A stretch of DNA of 64,000 nucleotides from Clostridiales bacterium (GCA_015056055.1 SVHC01000001.1:62001-126000); one strand, 5' to 3'. Shown: positions 56,287 to 64,000, counted from the first letter of the stretch. Program-made: numbers and translations. Notes: generated by a model from the sequence alone, not told the origin.

Positions 56287-56874
56287 ATGTACAGTTGTTT
56301 ATTGTGCGGTGTAGGCGGACAGGGAACCGTTCTGGCTTCGCGTCTGATGGCACAGGCTGCCATGGAAAAAGGTTACTTTGCGCGTACGGCGGAAACCATC
56401 GGCATGGCGCAGCGCGGCGGCTGCGTGGTCAGCCATGTGCGCGTGGCTGAGGGGGATATCGCATCCTCACTGATTCCCGTGGGCGGCGCGGATGTGCTGG
56501 TGGGATTTGAACCGGGTGAGGCTGTCAGATGCCTGAAATACCTGAAACCGGACGGGCTTGCGGTGGTTTGCAAAACGCCGGTTGCGCCGGTAATGGCTTC
56601 CCTTAAAGGCGATGAATACGACGCGGATGTCATGATGGAATATCTGAAGGCAAATGCAAAGCATCTGATCGTATTGGATGCGGAGGAAATCGTCCGCGTC
56701 TGCGGCACGATGCGCGCGCTGAATGTTGCACTGCTCGGCGCAGTGGCAGCAAGCGGAAAAATGCCGCTTACCATGGAAGAAGCGGAAAATGCACTCCGGA
56801 AAAAAATCAAGCCGGAGCTTCTGGAAATAAATCTGACCGCGCTGAAATACGGCGCAGGAGCAAAGGAGGAATAG
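56287..56874 (+). CDS. iorB: Indolepyruvate:ferredoxin oxidoreductase, beta subunit
   Basis: 195 aa. The gamma-type domain starts with LLCGVGGQGTVLASRLMAQA, and TAETIGMAQRGGCVVSHVRV is the typical second motif. It partners IorA. It begins 4 bases after the iorA stop, with GGAGG inside the end of that gene. Confidence 0.93.
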   Translation: MYSCLLCGVGGQGTVLASRLMAQAAMEKGYFARTAETIGMAQRGGCVVSHVRVAEGDIASSLIPVGGADVLVGFEPGEAVRCLKYLKPDGLAVVCKTPVAPVMASLKGDEYDADVMMEYLKANAKHLIVLDAEEIVRVCGTMRALNVALLGAVAASGKMPLTMEEAENALRKKIKPELLEINLTALKYGAGAKEE

Positions 56875-56877
56875 ACC

Positions 56878-58116
56878 ATGACGATGAAGCAGGAAGTGCT
56901 GGACATTATTCGCGAACAAATCCGAAAGCTTAAGACCATTGAAAACGGTTTTTATGCACAGCGTTTTGCGGATATTGACCCGGATGCCATCCGTACGCAG
57001 GAGGATTTCGAAAATCTGCCCTTTACCGATAAGGGAAATCTGCGCGATGCGTATCCTTTGGGACTGGCTGCGGTTCCGGAAGAGGAAATCGTCCGCATCC
57101 ATTCCTCGAGCGGCACGACGGGTACGCCCGTTATCATCCCCTACACCCGCAAGGACGTGGATGACTGGGCGGAAATGTTCAAGCGCTGCTATGAAATCGC
57201 GGGTATCACGCCCAAAGACCGCGTGCACATCACGCCCGGTTATGGTCTGTGGACGGCGGGCATTGGTTTTCAGGCGGGTGCGGAGCGTCTGGGTGCAATG
57301 GTCATTCCCATGGGTCCGGGCAATACGGATAAGCAGATTCGCTTTATGCAGGACATGGGCTCCACCGTTTTGTGCGCCACCAGCTCCTATGCATTGCTTC
57401 TTGCCGAGGAAATTGAAAAGCGCGGCGTGATCAATAAGCTCAAGCTTAAAAAAGGCGTTATCGGCTCCGAACGCTGGGGCGAAAAGATGAGAAAGCGCAT
57501 TGCCGGCGAACTGGGCGTTTCTCTGTATGATATTTACGGTCTGACCGAAATCTATGGCCCCGGCATCGGCATCAGCTGCGATGCAGACAAGGGTATGCAT
57601 GTGTTCGATGATTTCCTCTACTTTGAGGTCATTGATCCCAAGACGGGGAAGAATGTGCCGGACGGGGAGATCGGCGAACTGGTTATCACGACCCTGCGCA
57701 AGGAAGGTGCGCCGCTGATTCGCTATCGCACGCACGATCTTACCCGCATTCTGACGGGCGAATGTCCCTGCGGCTGCAAATATCCGCGTATCGAGGCGAT
57801 CCTTGGCCGCACGGACGATATGGTCAAGGTCAAGGGCGTGAATATCTTCCCCGGACAGATCGACGAACTTCTGCATGAGGTCGAGGGTGTCAGCAGCGAA
57901 TATCAGGTGATGATCGACCACTTTGACGGTAAGGACAGGATCACGCTGTTCTTTGAAACCGAGATGCCTGCGGAGGAACGCAAGGCTCTGGGAACTGCTG
58001 TTCAGGCGCATTTCAAGGCGCGCATCGGCGTGACCGTGGTTCCCAAGCCGGTGTCCATCGGTGAACTCCCGCGCAGCGAGAAAAAATCTCAGCGCATTTT
58101 TGACAACCGCTACTAA
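56878..58116 (+). CDS. paaK: Phenylacetate/arylacetate-CoA ligase
   Basis: 412 aa AMP-forming ligase of the PaaK type. The ATP motif HSSSGTTGTPVIIPYT (about residues 77-92), YGLTEIYGPG (about 219-228), and C-terminal YRTHDLTRIL and GRTDDMVKVKGVNIFPGQ are diagnostic. It makes or uses an arylacetyl-CoA, the substrate or product of IorAB, so the three genes form one pathway between arylacetate and aryl pyruvate. RBS GGAGG inside the end of iorB. Confidence 0.92.
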   Translation: MTMKQEVLDIIREQIRKLKTIENGFYAQRFADIDPDAIRTQEDFENLPFTDKGNLRDAYPLGLAAVPEEEIVRIHSSSGTTGTPVIIPYTRKDVDDWAEMFKRCYEIAGITPKDRVHITPGYGLWTAGIGFQAGAERLGAMVIPMGPGNTDKQIRFMQDMGSTVLCATSSYALLLAEEIEKRGVINKLKLKKGVIGSERWGEKMRKRIAGELGVSLYDIYGLTEIYGPGIGISCDADKGMHVFDDFLYFEVIDPKTGKNVPDGEIGELVITTLRKEGAPLIRYRTHDLTRILTGECPCGCKYPRIEAILGRTDDMVKVKGVNIFPGQIDELLHEVEGVSSEYQVMIDHFDGKDRITLFFETEMPAEERKALGTAVQAHFKARIGVTVVPKPVSIGELPRSEKKSQRIFDNRY

Positions 58117-58143
58117 ATTGCGGATACAGGAAAAAGAGAAATC

Positions 58144-58178
58144 GCCCGTGCGTGCAGCTGCATTGCGCGGGCATTTTT
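58144..58178 (+). terminator. Terminator of the ior operon
   Basis: GCCCGTGCG pairs imperfectly with TGCGCGGGC around a TGCAGCTGCA core (58144-58172), followed by a T-run. Confidence 0.75.
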
Positions 58179-58234
58179 GCAGGTTCAAACGGGTGTTTTT
58201 GTCGTTTTGAGGAAAGAAGTGCCCTACATGGTTC

Positions 58235-58264
58235 TTGACAAATATGCAGAAGGAAGCGTATAAT
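58235..58264 (+). promoter_or_regulatory. Promoter of the first binding-protein gene
   Basis: TTGACA (58235-58240), 18-base spacer, TATAAT (58259-58264). Confidence 0.85.
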
Positions 58265-58312
58265 TTTTCATACAGTATGGAATGCTATGGGCTATTCATA
58301 GGGGGGAATACG

Positions 58313-59308
58313 ATGAAAAAAGCAGTTGCTCTGATTCTTGCAATGGTGATGGCGCTGGGAATGGTATCTGCGGCTGCGCAGGAAGAAACGTTTACCATCG
58401 GTATCTGCCAGTTTGACGGGCATGTGGCTTTGGAGGAGTCCACGCAGGGCTTTATGGATGCGATCACCGAAGTGCTGGGTGACAGAGCCATCTTTGATGA
58501 GCAGGATGCCGCCGGCGAGATTTCCCTTTGCAGCACGATCGTGAATAACTTCGTGGTGAAGGACGTGGATCTTATACTGGCAAATTCCACACCGGCGCTG
58601 CAGACCGCTGCATCCGCTACCTATGATATTCCCATTCTGGGAACTTCCGTGACGGAATACGGCGCTGCGCTGGATATTGCGGATTTTTATGGTATCGTCG
58701 GCTACAATGTATCCGGAACGAGCGACCTTGCACCGCTGGACAAGCAGGCGGCTATGATCACAACATTGTTTCCCGAGGCCCAAAATGTCGGCCTTTTGTA
58801 TTGCTCCAGCGAGGCAAATTCTGACTATCAGGTAAAAGTCGTAAGTGAGCTTCTGACGAAGGCCGAGATCAACGTAAAGGAATTTCCCTTTATGGACACC
58901 AGTGATATTGCCGCCGTATGCTATGCGGCGTGCGAATTCAGCGACGTGATCTATGTGCCCACGGATAACGTGGTGGCCTCTTCTGCCGCCATCGTGGACG
59001 GAGTGTGCCGCCCCATGGGCGTGCCGGTCATCGGCGGCGACGAGGGCATCTGCTCTGCCTGCGGCGTGGCTACGCTGTGCATCAGTTACTACGAACTGGG
59101 CTATACCACGGGCAAAATGGCGCTGCGCATCCTGCTGGACGGCGAGGATGTTGCAACGATGCCCATTGAATATGCCCCGGTATTTATGAGGCTGTACAAT
59201 TCGGAGATCTGCGCAGAACTGGGAATCACGCCTCCGGAAGAGTATGTTGAGATCGGTACGACCTTGCCGGTTGAAACAGAGGGAATTGAGAGTGATACAA
59301 AAAATTAA
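58313..59308 (+). CDS. trpX: ABC transporter substrate-binding protein (TrpX-like), copy 1
   Basis: 331 aa from the ATG at 58313 (GGGGGGAA RBS). Signal peptide AVALILAMVMALGMVSAAA, then a PF04392-type (ABC_sub_bind/TrpX) body: TFTIGICQFDGHVALEE, PILGTSVTEYGAAL, NVSGTSDLAPLDKQAAM, VIYVPTDNVVASSAAIV and the ISYYELGYTTGKMAL end. No lipobox is evident. The family is proposed to bind tryptophan or related aromatics. It is similar along its whole length to the protein at 59601-60632. Confidence 0.88.
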   Translation: MKKAVALILAMVMALGMVSAAAQEETFTIGICQFDGHVALEESTQGFMDAITEVLGDRAIFDEQDAAGEISLCSTIVNNFVVKDVDLILANSTPALQTAASATYDIPILGTSVTEYGAALDIADFYGIVGYNVSGTSDLAPLDKQAAMITTLFPEAQNVGLLYCSSEANSDYQVKVVSELLTKAEINVKEFPFMDTSDIAAVCYAACEFSDVIYVPTDNVVASSAAIVDGVCRPMGVPVIGGDEGICSACGVATLCISYYELGYTTGKMALRILLDGEDVATMPIEYAPVFMRLYNSEICAELGITPPEEYVEIGTTLPVETEGIESDTKN

Positions 59309-59320
59309 CACTCTAAACTC

Positions 59321-59349
59321 TTGCGTAATTATACAAACGGGAGTATAAT
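59321..59349 (+). promoter_or_regulatory. Promoter before the 34-codon ORF
   Basis: TTGCGT (59321-59326), 17-base spacer, TATAAT (59344-59349). Confidence 0.7.
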
Positions 59350-59381
59350 TGCAGCAACTTAAAGGGAAAGGGGAATGCAGG

Positions 59382-59486
59382 ATGAAAAACGGTATTTTTG
59401 CAGAAGTGCGTTCCCTGTTTGCAGCTTCCCGATTTGTGGCAGGCTTTATTTATCATGCCCGATTTCGATTTGCAAATGGGGGCTGA
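59382..59486 (+). CDS. Small ORF, 34 aa, Phe/Arg-rich (possible leader peptide)
   Basis: ATG at 59382 preceded by GGAAAGGGG; the peptide starts MKNGIFAEVRSLFAASRF and ends in ARFRFANGG. It has 6 Phe, 5 Arg and no Trp. It follows a good promoter and precedes a hairpin terminator (59522-59557) and the second binding-protein gene. That is the layout of an attenuator leader peptide, but it could also be a stand-alone small protein or chance. Confidence 0.4.
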   Translation: MKNGIFAEVRSLFAASRFVAGFIYHARFRFANGG

Positions 59487-59521
59487 TTCAGGATATACCT
59501 GCTGATTGCTTGTGATACTTG

Positions 59522-59557
59522 AAAGCGGCTCCGTTTATTCTGACGGCGCCGCTTTTT
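59522..59557 (+). terminator. Terminator/attenuator before the second binding-protein gene
   Basis: AAAGCGGCTCCGT (59522-59534) pairs with ACGG..GCCGCTTT (59543-59555); T-run to 59557. Confidence 0.75.
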
Positions 59558-59600
59558 GGTATAAAAAAAGAAGTATGGAAGTATGGAAGGAGAACTCACA

Positions 59601-60632
59601 ATGAAGAAGGTACTTGCTCTGGTTCTGGTTGCTATGATGATGCTCGGCTCTGTCTGCGCGGTCGCGGAAGATACGACGTACACGATCGGTATCTGTCAGC
59701 TGGTTCAGCATGTGGCGCTCGACGCTGCGACGCAGGGTTTCAGGGATGCCATCACCGAAGTTCTGGGCGATAAGGTCGTATTCGATGAAAAGAATGCTTT
59801 CGGCGATTCGCCTACCTGTGCAACCATCGTCAACGGATTTGTTTCCGCAAATGTGGATCTGATTCTCGCCAATGCGACGCCCGCCCTTCAGGCTGCGGCT
59901 TCTGCATCCTACGATATTCCGATCCTCGGTACCTCCGTTACCGAGTACGGCGTTGCTCTTGAAATTCCGGATTTCACCGGCGTTGTCGGCTACAACGTAT
60001 CCGGCACGAGCGACCTTGCTCCCCTCGACCAGCAGGCGGCGATGATCGTTGAGCTGTTCCCCGAGGCGAAGAACGTGGGCCTGCTGTTCTGCTCCAGCGA
60101 ACCCAACTCTGCCTATCAGGTAAAGGTCGTTGCTGAGGAATTGGCAAAGGTCGGCATCACCACTAAGGATTTCCCGTTCTCTGATCTGAACGACGTAGCG
60201 GCGGTCACCACGGCAGCCTGCGAGTTCAGCGATGTTATCTACGTTCCCACCGATAACACCGTAGCATCCGCCACCGGTATCGTTGACGGCGTTTGCCGCC
60301 CGGCAGGCGTTCCGATCATCGCGGGTGAAGAAGGCATCTGCTCCGGCTGCGGCGTTGCAACGCTTTCCATCAGCTACTATGATCTGGGCTATGCCACCGG
60401 CCTGATGGCTCTGCGCATTCTCGTGGACGGCGAGGACATCACCAAGATGCCCATCGAATATGCTCCGAACTTCACCAAGAAGTACAACGAGGAAATCAGC
60501 GCTGAGTTCGGTGTGACCATTCCCGAGGATTACATTGCCATCGGCGCTGAAGAAGAAGCCGAAGCAGCCGAAGAAGGCGAAACGGCTGAGGGAACCGAGG
60601 CAGCAGAGGAATCTGAACCTGCTGCGGAATAA
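59601..60632 (+). CDS. trpX: ABC transporter substrate-binding protein (TrpX-like), copy 2
   Basis: 343 aa from the ATG at 59601 (AAGGAG RBS). Signal peptide VLALVLVAMMMLGSVCAVA; the body repeats all motifs of copy 1 (TYTIGICQLVQHVALDA, PILGTSVTEYGVAL, NVSGTSDLAPLDQQAAM). It adds an acidic C-terminal tail of about 25 residues (repeats of EEAEAAEEGE type). It is directly followed by the permease and ATPase genes, so it is probably the main partner of this transporter. Copy 1 may have different ligand preference or regulation. Confidence 0.9.
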   Translation: MKKVLALVLVAMMMLGSVCAVAEDTTYTIGICQLVQHVALDAATQGFRDAITEVLGDKVVFDEKNAFGDSPTCATIVNGFVSANVDLILANATPALQAAASASYDIPILGTSVTEYGVALEIPDFTGVVGYNVSGTSDLAPLDQQAAMIVELFPEAKNVGLLFCSSEPNSAYQVKVVAEELAKVGITTKDFPFSDLNDVAAVTTAACEFSDVIYVPTDNTVASATGIVDGVCRPAGVPIIAGEEGICSGCGVATLSISYYDLGYATGLMALRILVDGEDITKMPIEYAPNFTKKYNEEISAEFGVTIPEDYIAIGAEEEAEAAEEGETAEGTEAAEESEPAAE

Positions 60633-60656
60633 CGCGGAATTATTTGTAAGCGGACA

Positions 60657-60684
60657 GCGTTTCAGGCCATTCGGCCTGAAACGC
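60657..60684 (+). other. 12-bp intercistronic hairpin
   Basis: GCGTTTCAGGCC (60657-60668) pairs perfectly with GGCCTGAAACGC (60673-60684) around ATTC. There is no T-run. Such hairpins after binding-protein genes often protect the upstream mRNA end and raise its level above that of the permease. Confidence 0.6.
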
Positions 60685-60766
60685 CTCTGTGCTTAAATGG
60701 CAAGAATAGCGGACGGATTCGAAGAGATTCGCCGGTATTCTTTGCACGTTTTGGGAGGATGATTAC

Positions 60767-61693
60767 ATGTCGCTGACCACGCTGCTTGCGGCCATGCCCG
60801 GTGCGATCTCACAGGGCGTTATCTGGGGAATCATGGCCATTGGCGTATATATCACATATAAAGTGCTCGACTTTTCGGATCTGACGGTGGACGGTTCTAT
60901 CTGCACCGGCGCAGCGGTCTGTGTCGTGCTGATGATCAATGGCGTAAGTCTGCCGATCGCAATGGTTGCTGCCGTGGCTGCCGGTATGCTTACGGGTCTG
61001 GTTACGGGCCTGTTCCATACGTTCATGGGAATCCCGGCGATCCTTGCCGGCATCCTTACGCAGCTTTCGCTGTATTCTGTCAATCTGAAAATCATGGGTA
61101 AAGCCAATCAGGCCATCAATGCCCGCAACTATGATCTTCTGGTCAGCATGCAGAAGTTGCGCAATGTACCTTTTTATGAGAACACGATTTTTATTGTGCT
61201 GCTGTTTTCGGCGGTCATGATTGCGGTTCTGTACTGGTTCTTCGGAACGGAGGCGGGCTGCTCGCTGCGTGCGACCGGTTCCAATCTCAATATGAGCCGC
61301 GCGCAGGGCATCAACACGAATTTCAACAAGGTTTTGGGACTGATGATCTCCAACGGCATTGTGGCCCTTGCGGGCGCGCTGCTTGCGCAGTATCAGGGCT
61401 TTGCTGAGGTGCAGATGGGCCGCGGCGCCATCGTTATCGGTCTGGCGGCAGTTATCATCGGTGAAGCGCTGTTTGGAAAAATCTTCCGGAACTTTGCGCT
61501 CAGGATGGTCAGCGTAATTCTGGGCGGAATCGTGTATTACATTGTATATCAGACGGTTATTTTGTTTGGTCTGGATCCGGATCTTCTCAAAATGCTGTCG
61601 GCGCTGGTCGTGGCCACCTTCCTTGCGGTACCGCACTGGAAAAATAAGTGGTTTGCAAAGCCGGCAAAGAAGGGAGGAACAGATCATGCTTGA
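60767..61693 (+). CDS. trpY: ABC transporter permease (TrpY-like)
   Basis: 308 aa with 8-9 hydrophobic spans of the BPD_transp_2 (LivH-like) permease type. Typical strings are IMAIGVYITYKVLDFSDLTVDGS near the start, ATGSNLNMSRAQGINT (cytosolic loop to the ATPase), and GLAAVIIGEALFG. It forms the membrane channel for the substrate delivered by the TrpX proteins. RBS GGGAGG. It overlaps the ATPase gene by 8 bases. Confidence 0.88.
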   Translation: MSLTTLLAAMPGAISQGVIWGIMAIGVYITYKVLDFSDLTVDGSICTGAAVCVVLMINGVSLPIAMVAAVAAGMLTGLVTGLFHTFMGIPAILAGILTQLSLYSVNLKIMGKANQAINARNYDLLVSMQKLRNVPFYENTIFIVLLFSAVMIAVLYWFFGTEAGCSLRATGSNLNMSRAQGINTNFNKVLGLMISNGIVALAGALLAQYQGFAEVQMGRGAIVIGLAAVIIGEALFGKIFRNFALRMVSVILGGIVYYIVYQTVILFGLDPDLLKMLSALVVATFLAVPHWKNKWFAKPAKKGGTDHA

Positions 61694-62480
61694 GATCAGG
61701 AATGTATCCAAAACCTTCAATCCCGGCACGATCAATGCAAAAACGGCGCTTGACAATCTGAATCTTACGCTCAATGCGGGTGATTTTGTAACGGTAATCG
61801 GCGGCAACGGCGCGGGCAAGAGCACCATGCTCAACGCCATCGCGGGCGTGTGGAAGCCGGATGCGGGTTCCATCCATATCGACGGAACGAACGTTACCGG
61901 CATGCCCGAATACCGCCGCGCAAGATTCCTGGGCCGCGTATTTCAGGATCCGATGATGGGTACTGCGGCGGATATGGGAATCGAGGAAAATCTCGCGCTT
62001 GCCCTCAGGCGCGGCCAGAGGCGCACCATGCGCTGGGGCATTACTGCATCGGAACGCGAAATGTATCGCGAAAAGCTAAAGATGCTCAATCTGGGGCTGG
62101 AAAACCGCATGACCAGCAAGGTCGGTCTGCTTTCCGGCGGTCAGCGGCAGGCGCTTACCCTGCTTATGGCAACGCTCAAGCAGCCGAAGGTTCTGCTTCT
62201 GGATGAGCACACCGCGGCGCTTGACCCCAAAACGGCAGCGCTGGTATTGCAGCTGTCCGATCAGATCATCCGGGAAAACAATCTGACCACCCTGATGATC
62301 ACGCACAATATGCACGATGCCATTCAGCACGGAAACCGCCTGATTATGATGCATGAAGGTCATGTGATTCTGGATATTTCCGGCGAGGCAAAAAAGAAGC
62401 TCACCGTGGAGGAACTGCTGGAACAGTTCAGCGTGGCAAGCGGAAAGCAATTTGCCAGCGACCGCGCACTTCTGTCATAA
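61686..62480 (+). CDS. trpZ: ABC transporter ATP-binding protein (TrpZ-like)
   Basis: 264 aa from the ATG at 61686 (GGGAGG RBS inside the permease gene). Walker A GGNGAGKST (about residues 38-46), ABC signature LLSGGQRQALTLL, Walker B VLLLDEHTAALDPKTA, and the H-loop ITHNMHDAI. It energises import by the TrpXYZ complex. Translation is probably coupled to the permease by the 8-base overlap. Confidence 0.92.
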   Translation: MLEIRNVSKTFNPGTINAKTALDNLNLTLNAGDFVTVIGGNGAGKSTMLNAIAGVWKPDAGSIHIDGTNVTGMPEYRRARFLGRVFQDPMMGTAADMGIEENLALALRRGQRRTMRWGITASEREMYREKLKMLNLGLENRMTSKVGLLSGGQRQALTLLMATLKQPKVLLLDEHTAALDPKTAALVLQLSDQIIRENNLTTLMITHNMHDAIQHGNRLIMMHEGHVILDISGEAKKKLTVEELLEQFSVASGKQFASDRALLS

Positions 62481-62516
62481 AGATACCGGTGGATCAGCTG
62501 CCGGAATATTTGATGC

Positions 62517-62559
62517 AAACGGCTCCTTTCGTCCGATAAGCGGCGGAAGGAGCCGTTTT
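62517..62559 (+). terminator. Terminator of the trpXYZ operon
   Basis: AAACGGCTCCTT (62518-62529) pairs with AAGGAGCCGTTT (62547-62558), followed by TTG. Confidence 0.8.
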
Positions 62560-62642
62560 GTATGAGAAGAATATCGGTGCGCATAGGATGAACGGAAAAT
62601 TCGAATTATGGGTAGTTTGGTATAGCACTTTTTTGAGAATTA

Positions 62643-62651
62643 TGCTATAAT
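62643..62651 (+). promoter_or_regulatory. Extended -10 promoter of yitT
   Basis: TGCTATAAT at 62643-62651; no convincing -35. Confidence 0.55.
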
Positions 62652-62672
62652 AAATAAGAAGGGGGAGTTGAA

Positions 62673-63533
62673 ATGCAAAAGAATTGGAAACGGGATGCAA
62701 GACGATTGCTCTATGTCCTTGTCGGCGCGGTATTGCTTGCGGCAAATATAAAATGCTTTATTCGGCCGGGCGGATTGTATCCGGGCGGCGTAAGCGGACT
62801 TTCGCTGCTTTTGCAGGAGATATTTGCGCGGTATATGAATCTGCAGCTTTCGTATACGCTTTTGAATCTGCTCCTGAATTCTGTTCCGATTGTGATCAGC
62901 TTCCTTTTTATCGGCAGGAAGTTTACCATATATTCCTGTCTTGCGATTGTGGTTGCAAGCGTATTGACGGATATTCTGCCCGGATATTCGATCACGCAGA
63001 CGCCTCTTTTGAACGCTGTGTTCGGCGGAATTATTCAGGGCACAGCGGTCAGCTGCTGTCTGCTTGCGGATGCCACCAGCGGCGGCATGGATTTTATCGC
63101 GATTTTTATGTCAGAGCGGTATAATAAGGATACATGGCATATTGTGCTGGGAATGAATGTGGTGATTCTTCTGTCCGCAGGGCTTCTGTTCGGCTGGGAA
63201 GCGGCGCTGTATTCGATTATTTTCCAGTATACTTCCACGCAGATTATCAATGCCGTATATAAGCGTTATCAGAAAAATACCCTCTTCATCGTTACAGACC
63301 ATCCGGAGGACGTGTATCGCACCATTGCGGAAAATACGCATCACGGCGCGACGCTTTTCCGCGGCACCGGTCTTTATGAAAATAAGGAACGTTCTATGCT
63401 GTACTCCGTTGTTTCCTCCGAGGAGGCAAAGCGCGTGATCCATCAGGTTCGCATTGTGGACCCCAAAGCCTTTATCAACTGTATGAAAACGGAATCCATT
63501 TCCGGCAGGTTCTATAAAAGGCCGAATGATTGA
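62673..63533 (+). CDS. YitT-family membrane protein
   Basis: 286 aa with five or six membrane spans (YVLVGAVLLAANIKCFI; PIVISFLFIG; ILLSAGLLFGWEAALYSII) in a YitT domain, and a C-terminal DUF2179-like cytosolic domain (about 205-280, NTLFIVTDHPEDVYRTIAEN, HGATLFRGTGLYE). Common in Firmicutes; transport of an unknown solute is suspected. RBS GGGGGAG before the ATG. It is followed by a terminator. Confidence 0.85.
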   Translation: MQKNWKRDARRLLYVLVGAVLLAANIKCFIRPGGLYPGGVSGLSLLLQEIFARYMNLQLSYTLLNLLLNSVPIVISFLFIGRKFTIYSCLAIVVASVLTDILPGYSITQTPLLNAVFGGIIQGTAVSCCLLADATSGGMDFIAIFMSERYNKDTWHIVLGMNVVILLSAGLLFGWEAALYSIIFQYTSTQIINAVYKRYQKNTLFIVTDHPEDVYRTIAENTHHGATLFRGTGLYENKERSMLYSVVSSEEAKRVIHQVRIVDPKAFINCMKTESISGRFYKRPND

Positions 63534-63562
63534 TGGAGCAGCAGTCATAGTTTTGGATGAGC

Positions 63563-63590
63563 AAAAGCCGCCTGAAAAGGGCGGCTTTTC
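63563..63590 (+). terminator. Terminator of yitT
   Basis: AAAAGCCGCC (63563-63572) pairs with GGCGGCTTTT (63580-63589). Confidence 0.8.
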
Positions 63591-63643
63591 TGCGCAAAAA
63601 TATGTGTCGTTCACAAAATGGACTTAATTTTCGGTATATTGCG

Positions 63644-63652
63644 TGATATACT
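63644..63652 (+). promoter_or_regulatory. Extended -10 promoter of the VTC gene
   Basis: TGATATACT at 63644-63652, 27 bases before the start codon; the -35 is poor. Confidence 0.5.
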
Positions 63653-63678
63653 GATAGCAGAGAAAAGGAGGGTGCGAT

Positions 63679-64000
63679 ATGCAGCAGCGGACCTTTGAAA
63701 GGTACGAAAAAAAGTATCTGCTTTCCGCCGAGCAGTATGGAAAACTTCGAAAAAAACTGGAAGATAAAATAGTGCCTGACCGGTACGGCAAAAATACGGT
63801 TTTGAGTGTGTATTACGATACGCCCGATTTTCGCCTGATACGAATGTCCATGGAAAAACCCATATATAAAGAAAAGCTGCGCATGCGAAGTTATGGTGTT
63901 CCGGCTGCGGATGAATCGGTTTTTGTGGAACTCAAAAAGAAGTATAATGGAGTTGTCTATAAGCGCAGGGTGAACATGCCGCTGAAAACGGCGGAAAAGT
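63679..64000 (+). CDS. VTC-domain polyphosphate polymerase, N-terminal part
   Basis: The ATG at 63679 follows AAAGGAGGG and opens a frame that runs off the window (107 codons seen). The N-terminus has the VTC tunnel-domain pattern: FERYEKKYLLSAEQY, VLSVYYDTPDFRLIRMS, YKEKLRMRSYG and FVELKKKYNGVVYKRRV. The basic residues here line the active tunnel in VTC4-type polyphosphate polymerases. In bacteria it is often next to a DUF4956 membrane protein, which might lie beyond the window. Confidence 0.85.
   Translation, partial: MQQRTFERYEKKYLLSAEQYGKLRKKLEDKIVPDRYGKNTVLSVYYDTPDFRLIRMSMEKPIYKEKLRMRSYGVPAADESVFVELKKKYNGVVYKRRVNMPLKTAEK

Overview
The window looks like a chromosome segment of an anaerobic, spore-lineage Firmicute (Clostridia class, probably gut-associated and possibly uncultured). 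Supporting signs are strong Gram-positive Shine-Dalgarno sites, canonical TTGACA/TATAAT promoters, a T-box riboswitch, SpoIVB and Spo0A-family proteins, VanW, YitT, MscL, AsnA, pyruvate-type ferredoxin chemistry (IorAB), and many small carbohydrate-use operons. No rRNA, tRNA, CRISPR array, phage or intact transposase gene was seen.

Layout. 1-750: C-terminal end of an unrecognised protein. 893-8949: a sugar-use cluster (GH15-like six-hairpin glycosidase, cupin isomerase, TIM-barrel glycosidase, L-xylulose/FGGY kinase, UlaE-type epimerase) that leads to L-xylulose/ribulose phosphates. 9011-9580: non-coding repeat DNA. 9588-10391: secreted DUF6273 protein. 10644-18842 (minus strand): deoB with an unusual Spo0A-like gene; a four-gene operon (unknown, HD hydrolase, amino-acid racemase, M48 protease); two small membrane proteins; spoIVB. 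19092-27811 (plus): secreted hydrolase, tilS-hpt-ftsH, VanW protein, RidA, and a methyltetrahydrofolate methyltransferase. 28035-29420: MATE pump. 29604-34990: glycolipid-type glycosyltransferase followed by a complete UDP-uronic-acid supply set. 35054-39926: tandem GH36 alpha-galactosidase-like genes with a DMT transporter. 40036-43756: asnA, EgsA-like dehydrogenase, ADP-ribosylglycohydrolase. 43921-48958: MATE, MscL with a zinc ribbon, DUF1638, MBL protein, citrate synthase. 49153-52520: aconitase family protein and NADP-type isocitrate dehydrogenase, divergent from citrate synthase, forming the oxidative half-TCA route to 2-oxoglutarate. 52648-53811: Gfo/Idh/MocA oxidoreductase. 53828-58116: Trp-type T-box, iorA, iorB, paaK. 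58313-62480: TrpXYZ-type ABC transporter with duplicated binding proteins. 62673-64000: YitT and the start of a VTC-domain polyphosphate polymerase.

The two most interesting themes are these. (1) A dispersed, protein-free, hairpin-rich repeat occurs four times (6227-6499, 26776-26941, 27877-28024, 54186-54443). Its copies are different module combinations, one hairpin shows compensatory base changes, and two copies are bracketed by duplicated terminator-like sequence; one sits between a T-box terminator and iorA. (2) A tryptophan T-box appears to drive iorAB-paaK, followed by a TrpXYZ-like transporter. Induction on Trp starvation suggests that the locus makes Trp from indole-3-acetate by reductive carboxylation, rather than degrading it.
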